Of a stretch of DNA of 10,417 nt, positions 5,821 to 10,417 are shown piece after piece. A program made the translations under genes and the position numbers. Under the pieces are notes generated by a model, which had not been told where the DNA came from, did no database searches, and saw only the letters and a program-made list of their open reading frames with translations. Within the stretch, counting starts at the first letter, position 1, and every line of letters starts with the position of its first letter. The DNA comes from Candidatus Zhuqueibacterota bacterium. GTDB taxonomy: Bacteria > Zhuqueibacterota > Zhuqueibacteria > Zhuqueibacterales > Zhuqueibacteraceae. The stretch spans positions 1-10,417 of the forward strand of contig JABWAN010000105.1 of the NCBI GenBank assembly GCA_013361015.1, written 5' to 3'.

Positions 5821-8800
5821 TTATTTCACGAACGACATGCGCCGCGTCTCTGAGAAAATCGTTGCGCCGGATTGATCTTGCATGGTGATCCGATAAAAAT
5901 AAATACCGGTCGCAACGGTTTGGCCGCGATCGTTGCGGCCCTCCCAATACAATTCATGCCAGCCCTGCGCCAACTCTTGATGGACGAGCGTGCGCACCAA
6001 CTGGCCAACGTCGTTGTAAATGCGCAATTGCACGCGCCCCGCTTCCGGCAGCGCGAACTTAATGCGCGTGCTCGGATTGAACGGGTTCGGATAATTCTGC
6101 TCCAATTGATAGTTGATTACAGGTTGCTCGTTGCTGGTTACTGGTTGCTCGTCGTCATCCGGCACAGCCTTGGGAACCGATCCGAGGCCGTGGAAACGCA
6201 CGCGCGCATCTTTGTTGAGCGTGACACTCTTAGCGCAGATCGAGCCGAGAAAACCGGCATTGCTGCCAAGGTCTACCATCGCATTGGGCGCAAGCAACGC
6301 GCCTTGATAACCGCCGTCATTGCCGAGCACGACTTTCTTCGTGCCGCTGTAGTTGATGGCGAGACTCCTCGAATCTCCGCCAACGATAATGATGTCAGCA
6401 TTCTTGATGAAGTTGATCACGCCACAGACGTTGATGGTAACGGCGCCGCCCGCAACATTGACTCTAAGCCGGGAGCGATCATCCAATTGCAAAGTTTTGA
6501 CGGAATACACGCCGGCGGAGAGGTTGAGCTGAGCATTCTTATCCGCACGGAGCACGTTGTAATCGCCGGGCGCAACGTTCTTCTTTTTATCCTTGCCGGC
6601 AATGACGCTGACCGTGCCCGGGCAGGAATAGGACAGGCCGGGCACCTCGACCGCGAAAACGGTTCCGCCGGAAGTTACAGTGCCCTCGACCGTGGCGTCT
6701 TCATCGACTTCAATGTCGCCGCCGGCAGTGAGGTCTCCCGGATCGGCAATGGTGTTGTCACGGTTGACGGTAATGTTGCCCAGCGCAGTGGCGCTGCCAG
6801 TGTGCGTGCTCGGCCTGCCATTGTCATAAACGATATCTCCATTGGAATGGAGATCACCTTCTACAAAGCTGAAGTGATCCATATAAATTTTGACATTCGC
6901 GAGCATGGCCAGATCGCCACATTGCGGCAACGGCACACACACCGGACTCACCGCCCACGGGCAGTAATCCACATTCTCTGTGACAGCGTCACCGGCGCCG
7001 TCGCTATTGAGCGCACTGGAGGCGTCAACACAAGGCGGTGCTTCAGTGATACCCACAGGATCATGTGGCCCGCTGGCATCGCCCCACCAATTCGATTCCG
7101 CATTGATAATCGCAGGGACGTTCGTCGTGTTGACCTTCACGCCGAAATTGGTGTTTCCACTCATGTCATTGCACGTGAGCAGAATTCTCTCCGTGTCAAT
7201 AACGTGGCGGTCAATGTTGATTCCGGCATCGCCGCAGTTCGTGATCGTGTTTTCGACGATGTCAATGTCCTGGCCTTTGATGTTGATGCCAAAACTTACT
7301 GAGTTGCTGAGGTCATTGCTCTCGATCGTGATGAATGTGGTGGTCCCCCAGAAGGAAATTCCACTCTTGTTGCCGGTAAACGTATTTTCGGAAACCGTTA
7401 CATGGCTCAAATTGCTGCCGCCTATCCCATTGCTGCCGACAAACCCACTGGCGGTGTTTCCGGTTATGTTGGAATTGCTGCAGCCGGTCAGGTAAATTCC
7501 CGCCGCATCCGCGGCCGGGCTGCTTCCTCGCATGATGAGGTTGTCTAAAATCGTCACGTTATTTGCCGGCGAGGGTTGAACAGTAATTCCGACTTTATTC
7601 ACCACCATGCGATTGCGCTGCACGTTCAGGTTATCGGCACCCTTGCAAAGCACGGCATAATAGCCGTCAATGATATTGTCCTCGATGGTAATCTCATCAT
7701 CCCAACAGCGCACCACCGCCTCGTCAGCGTAGTGAGAAGTCGGGCTTCCGATGAGCGTGAAACCGGAAAGCGAAACATTGGTGATGCCGTTGGGTATTTC
7801 AACGAGCACATTGGGATTGGCTAGCGGCAAGCCGGCTATGTCGATGATCGACTCCGCCGCAGGATTCGTCCGCGCGCCGGAGGGCGTGGGATCGACGCCG
7901 TATTGCGCGCCGCGAATGTCGAGAGATTTGTTGATGGTCACGCGCTCGTTATAAATTCCAGCGTCCGCTTGAATCACATCACCGGGGTTGGCAGCATTGA
8001 CCGCGGCCATGATGGTTTGATAATGAGTTCCTTGCGTCAAATTATGCACGCGCGGTGGCGCCGGCGGCGTTAACGTTGCATAACCGAGCGCCTTGCTCCC
8101 ATCTGCGGCCCCAAAGTCAGCATCGTAGATGATCACCCAATTCGCGTTCGGATTTGAGTTGGGCACAACCCAGCATTCGCGCAGATCGTGTTCCGCGGTG
8201 GCAGAAAGAATCGGATTGGACGCCGGGCCGGTGGTGCCGTCATGCCAGGTCCAGTTAGCGGGATTGATGAACGCTGCTTCCAGAGCTGCCGGCGCGAGGC
8301 TGGCTTGCGCTGCCGTGTTGATCGCCAGATAATAGTGAGTGTCTCTGGGATCCGCGTGAATTTTGCCGTACCCGCGATCGTAGCCCAAATCAACAAAGCT
8401 TCCGGTCGGAGTCCAGCCCACGGAAACTCCGCTTGGCAATTCCAGCGGTCCCCAACCGGGGCGACCGCCGATACCGGCAAAGGCTTCCCACACATCGTCG
8501 CCGTTGGCGCTGCGCACGAGCATGGTTTGCGATTGATTCGACTCTGCGAAAGCGTAATACGTACCATTCAATTCGATCACATCGTGAAAGCCATAGTAAA
8601 CGAAGCCATGCGCATCGGTGAAACTCGCGGCATTGGGGATGGTAAACGTGCTCACCAACGTCCAATTTGTGAGGTCATTCGAGACATAGAATTTGTGTTG
8701 CGGATTGTTGCCAACGGAGCCCCACGCGCGATAAGCGTAAGCCGTGCTGCTAATCGTGATCGGCCAGTCCTTGATCACAAAATGAGTTTCCGGTACGATG

Positions 8801-9081
8801 GTGGTTCCGGTTGCAGCAGCAGAAAATCCAGTCGGGCCGCTCGTCGTGGCCGCATAAAAAATCTGATTCCCGAGCGCGCGATCTTCGAAGAAGACGGTAA
8901 AAGTGCCGTCCACGCCAAAACCGCTGAGGTAGCGAGGTTCAAAGGATGCCGGCGCCGGATTCGACAAAGGCGCCGTGGGCGTTTGGTCCGTCACCGTCAC
9001 AGTGAATTGAGCATTCGCCGCGCCAAAAGCAACGAGCACAAGTGCCATCACAAAACAGATGTAAAACTTCCTAGCTTTCAT
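5821..9081 (-). CDS. Multimodular secreted protein: propeller-like region, beta-helix, DUF7305-like module, T9SS domain
   Basis: A 1086-residue protein. AAAGGAA at 9088-9094 lies 6 nt before the ATG. Residues 1-24 are a signal peptide (cut after AANA). Residues about 25-337 resemble a glycoside-hydrolase-type beta-propeller, with blade-like motifs KFYVSNDLTNWTLVS (130-144), YYGFHDVIELNGTYYAFAES (162-181) and VIIYDADFGAADGSKALGYA (316-335); the acidic catalytic residues of a GH43-like enzyme cannot be assigned with confidence. Residues about 344-665 are a NosD-like parallel beta-helix, opening with YQTIMAAVNAANPGDVIQAD (354-373) and ending near NWWGDASGPHDP (664-675). Residues about 722-966 are a second beta-rich module, best matched to DUF7305, with GDLHSNGDI (742-750), VAPGDYNVL (836-844), GALLAPNA (927-934) and GSICAKSVTL (946-955). 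A repeat-derived linker follows at about 974-990, then the T9SS sorting domain (991-1086, QNYPNPFNPST). It should be exported to the surface. Module boundaries are approximate; the propeller call is the weakest. Confidence 0.95.
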   Translation of the reverse strand: MKARKFYICFVMALVLVAFGAANAQFTVTVTDQTPTAPLSNPAPASFEPRYLSGFGVDGTFTVFFEDRALGNQIFYAATTSGPTGFSAAATGTTIVPETHFVIKDWPITISSTAYAYRAWGSVGNNPQHKFYVSNDLTNWTLVSTFTIPNAASFTDAHGFVYYGFHDVIELNGTYYAFAESNQSQTMLVRSANGDDVWEAFAGIGGRPGWGPLELPSGVSVGWTPTGSFVDLGYDRGYGKIHADPRDTHYYLAINTAAQASLAPAALEAAFINPANWTWHDGTTGPASNPILSATAEHDLRECWVVPNSNPNANWVIIYDADFGAADGSKALGYATLTPPAPPRVHNLTQGTHYQTIMAAVNAANPGDVIQADAGIYNERVTINKSLDIRGAQYGVDPTPSGARTNPAAESIIDIAGLPLANPNVLVEIPNGITNVSLSGFTLIGSPTSHYADEAVVRCWDDEITIEDNIIDGYYAVLCKGADNLNVQRNRMVVNKVGITVQPSPANNVTILDNLIMRGSSPAADAAGIYLTGCSNSNITGNTASGFVGSNGIGGSNLSHVTVSENTFTGNKSGISFWGTTTFITIESNDLSNSVSFGINIKGQDIDIVENTITNCGDAGINIDRHVIDTERILLTCNDMSGNTNFGVKVNTTNVPAIINAESNWWGDASGPHDPVGITEAPPCVDASSALNSDGAGDAVTENVDYCPWAVSPVCVPLPQCGDLAMLANVKIYMDHFSFVEGDLHSNGDIVYDNGRPSTHTGSATALGNITVNRDNTIADPGDLTAGGDIEVDEDATVEGTVTSGGTVFAVEVPGLSYSCPGTVSVIAGKDKKKNVAPGDYNVLRADKNAQLNLSAGVYSVKTLQLDDRSRLRVNVAGGAVTINVCGVINFIKNADIIIVGGDSRSLAINYSGTKKVVLGNDGGYQGALLAPNAMVDLGSNAGFLGSICAKSVTLNKDARVRFHGLGSVPKAVPDDDEQPVTSNEQPVINYQLEQNYPNPFNPSTRIKFALPEAGRVQLRIYNDVGQLVRTLVHQELAQGWHELYWEGRNDRGQTVATGIYFYRITMQDQSGATIFSETRRMSFVK
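6117..6151. repeat. Five-unit heptamer tandem repeat encoding the linker before the T9SS domain
   Basis: On the plus strand, consecutive 7-mers read TTACAGG (6117), TTGCTCG (6124), TTGCTGG (6131), TTACTGG (6138) and TTGCTCG (6145). More degenerate units may extend to 6105. Three units make 21 nt, so the protein shows a 7-residue repeat: EQPVTSN followed by EQPVINY. Confidence 0.65.
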
Positions 9082-9182
9082 GTTAAGTTCCTTTCTTCAG
9101 CATTTGCATCAGTACATTCGGAGCAACGTTTTGCATACACGCAAACGAAAATCGCAGCACTCTCGTCTCGCGCGAATAGTAT

Positions 9183-9233
9183 AAGGCGAAGAGCGGAGGA
9201 GTGCTTCGCCCTTCTCTCCGCTCGCTTCGCCTT
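9183..9233. terminator. Imperfect hairpin after the stop of the gene at 9240
   Basis: AAGGCGAAGAGCGGAG (9183-9198) pairs with 9216-9233 in two 8-bp blocks, with a 2-nt bulge (9224-9225) and a 17-nt loop. It begins 6 nt after the minus-strand stop codon. On that strand no T-run follows (CGCCTTATACT), while on the plus strand CCTTTT follows. It probably limits read-through into the gene at 5821, but the evidence is only structural. Confidence 0.45.
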
Positions 9234-9239
9234 TTCATG

Positions 9240-10417
9240 TTACTTCAGCAGCACGAGCCTGCGCTGCGCTGTAAAGTTACCCGCCTTCAGCACATACACA
9301 TAAACCCCGCTCGCCACGCGCACGCTGCGAGCATCGGTCGCATCCCACACCACATTATGGCTTCCGGCTGCAAACTCACCGGCAACCAACTGCTTCACCA
9401 ACTGTCCGCTCATGTTGTAGATGGACAAGCTTACTTCACCCGCTTCCGGCAACGCGAAACGGATCATCGTCGTCGGATTAAACGGGTTGGGATAATTCTG
9501 CGCCAGTTCATAACTGGTCACAGTCAACTGCTCACTCCTCACTACTTCCTCTTCTTGTGGCGCAGATTTTTGGAACGGCAACGTGCCGGGCGAAGAATGA
9601 TGCAAAGTCACGACGTCGCGATCCACGGTAATCTTCTTCGCGCAAATCGCGCCGCGGAAGCTCACGTTTTTGGCGAGATAAACTTCCGCGTTCGGCGCAA
9701 TGATATTGCCGAGCACGTAGCTTTCTTTGCCGAGGAGCACCTGCGTACTTTGCATAGTGTTGAAGGTGACCATCGTGCTGGCGCTTTCGCCGCCGGGCGT
9801 AATGATGACCGTGACTTCTTCGCTCAGCTTGAGACTGTTCACAATGTTGAGAACGATGGGGCCGTCGGTGACGTCAAAATACAACTTGTTCTCATCGTCC
9901 CGGGTTTCCAGCTTGTTCATGAAGTACTCACCGGCTTCGAACTTCAGCGTGCCGGCATCATTGACGATGACATTGTTATAAGAGCCTGGAGCGATGGCAA
10001 CCGTTTTGCCTTTGCCAACCGTAACGTTGGAGCCACCGGCGCTGTACGACAAACTCGGCAATGGAATGGCTGCAACGGAGGCATGTTGCGTTTTGGTGCC
10101 GAGAATTTTCGAGCCGCTATCCAATGTGATCTTGCCGCCGGCCGTGGCATCGCCATCAATGGTGATCTCTTTGTCGATTTTGATATTGCCCACCGCGAAG
10201 AGATTGCCGGTGTAGGTGTTGGGATCGCCGCGTTGGAAATAGAGCAGGCCGTTGGTGTGAATATCGCCGTGCGAAGCGGAATGCTTCGAGCGCGCAATCG
10301 TCACTTGCTGATCGGCAAACAACGCGTACAACTGGCACGGATCGACAACGCCCGCCTTTTCATACGCGCCCAAATCCGGATTGGAGCCGGCCGGATCCGG
10401 CCGCGTGTTTTTCTCGA
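9240..10417 (-). CDS. Beta-helix / DUF7305-like protein with T9SS domain, N-terminus beyond window
   Basis: 391 residues are visible. The frame is open to the right edge; the TTG at 10373 is an internal Leu codon, because the 14 codons before it continue a recognisable motif. Residues 1-19 (RPDPAGSNPDLGAYE at 5-19) are the standard closing motif of a secreted beta-helix domain, so a whole helix domain probably lies outside the window. Residues about 28-275 are a DUF7305-like module that aligns along its length with residues 722-966 of the neighbour at 5821: GDIHTNGLLYF (50-60), LPSLSYSAGG (119-128), IAPGSYNNVIV (141-151), GNIIAPNAEVYL (236-247) and GAICAKKITV (255-264). A charged, repeat-derived linker (about 285-301) leads to the T9SS sorting domain (302-391, QNYPNPFNPTT). 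It is probably a surface protein exported by Sec and then T9SS. No catalytic motif was seen. The stop lies 158 nt before the start of the next gene, so the two could be co-transcribed despite the hairpin between them. Confidence 0.93.
   Translation of the reverse strand, partial: EKNTRPDPAGSNPDLGAYEKAGVVDPCQLYALFADQQVTIARSKHSASHGDIHTNGLLYFQRGDPNTYTGNLFAVGNIKIDKEITIDGDATAGGKITLDSGSKILGTKTQHASVAAIPLPSLSYSAGGSNVTVGKGKTVAIAPGSYNNVIVNDAGTLKFEAGEYFMNKLETRDDENKLYFDVTDGPIVLNIVNSLKLSEEVTVIITPGGESASTMVTFNTMQSTQVLLGKESYVLGNIIAPNAEVYLAKNVSFRGAICAKKITVDRDVVTLHHSSPGTLPFQKSAPQEEEVVRSEQLTVTSYELAQNYPNPFNPTTMIRFALPEAGEVSLSIYNMSGQLVKQLVAGEFAAGSHNVVWDATDARSVRVASGVYVYVLKAGNFTAQRRLVLLK
9511..9545. repeat. Five-unit heptamer tandem repeat encoding the linker before the T9SS domain
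   Basis: On the plus strand, consecutive 7-mers read TAACTGG (9511), TCACAGT (9518), CAACTGC (9525), TCACTCC (9532) and TCACTAC (9539). They share the pattern T-N-R-C-W-S-N with the array at 6117-6151. The encoded residues fall in EQLTVTS and YELAQNY, immediately before the sorting-domain signature. Confidence 0.6.

Noticed and set aside
5872..7302. Plus-strand open frame of 476 residues opposite the 1086-residue gene
   Set aside because: It is antisense to a gene with a signal peptide and recognisable domains; its product is rich in Arg, His, Ala and Val with no domain, as expected from reading the complement of this codon usage.
9178..9183. TATACT on the minus strand as a promoter for the gene at 5821
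   Set aside because: Good -10 match, but no -35 at proper spacing (AAGCAC there), and it abuts the hairpin; too weak to list.
8188..9303. Plus-strand open frame of 371 residues
   Set aside because: It overlaps the propeller-coding region and the hairpin at 9183-9233 and reaches the next gene; the product is Arg-rich with no recognisable fold and no start signal.
1..10417. CRISPR array, transposase, phage or defence system
   Set aside because: No regularly spaced repeats, no transposase, integrase, nuclease or helicase motifs in any credible gene; the coding content is surface proteins plus one YCII protein.

Overview
The window looks like a chromosomal stretch from a bacterium of the FCB superphylum, probably outside classical Bacteroidetes (KSB1-, Ignavibacteria- or Calditrichota-like). 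The main reason is that three of its large proteins end in a type IX secretion system (T9SS) type A sorting domain with the signature QNYPNPFNP(S/T)T, and its neighbours are signal-peptide-bearing beta-helix and DUF11-type surface proteins. The taxonomic placement is inferred from these families. No rRNA, tRNA, CRISPR array, transposase or phage gene was seen.

Layout, left to right. (1) 1-1917, minus strand: the first 639 codons of a secreted DUF11-like repeat protein that runs off the left edge. (2) 1918-2430: a divergent intergenic region with overlapping candidate -10 elements for both strands near 2291-2298. (3) 2431-2859, plus strand: a small exported YCII-domain protein. (4) 2879-2927: a long hairpin between two convergent genes. 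(5) 2959-5094, minus: a secreted parallel beta-helix protein with two beta-sandwich-like regions and a T9SS domain. (6) 5095-5820: a long intergenic stretch with a candidate promoter, a 76-nt inverted-repeat element, one doubtful small ORF (5462-5662) and a terminator-like hairpin. (7) 5821-9081, minus: a 1086-residue multimodular secreted protein (propeller-like N-terminal region, beta-helix, DUF7305-like module, T9SS domain). (8) 9183-9233: an intergenic hairpin. (9) 9240-10417, minus: the C-terminal part of another beta-helix / DUF7305-like / T9SS protein, whose start lies beyond the right edge.

The minus-strand genes form a run of cargo proteins rather than a tight operon: gaps are about 160, 730 and 1040 bases, and each of the three with a start in the window has its own Shine-Dalgarno sequence. 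All appear to be exported to the cell surface or medium. The sequence does not show what they bind or degrade, and no T9SS machinery gene is present.

The least expected signals are: a degenerate 7-nt tandem repeat encoding the linker just before the sorting domain in two adjacent genes, in the same register, with a short copy downstream of one of them; a DUF7305-like module of about 240 residues shared by the two neighbouring genes; and the 76-nt palindromic element at 5314-5389. I found no convincing sign of a new multi-gene system.
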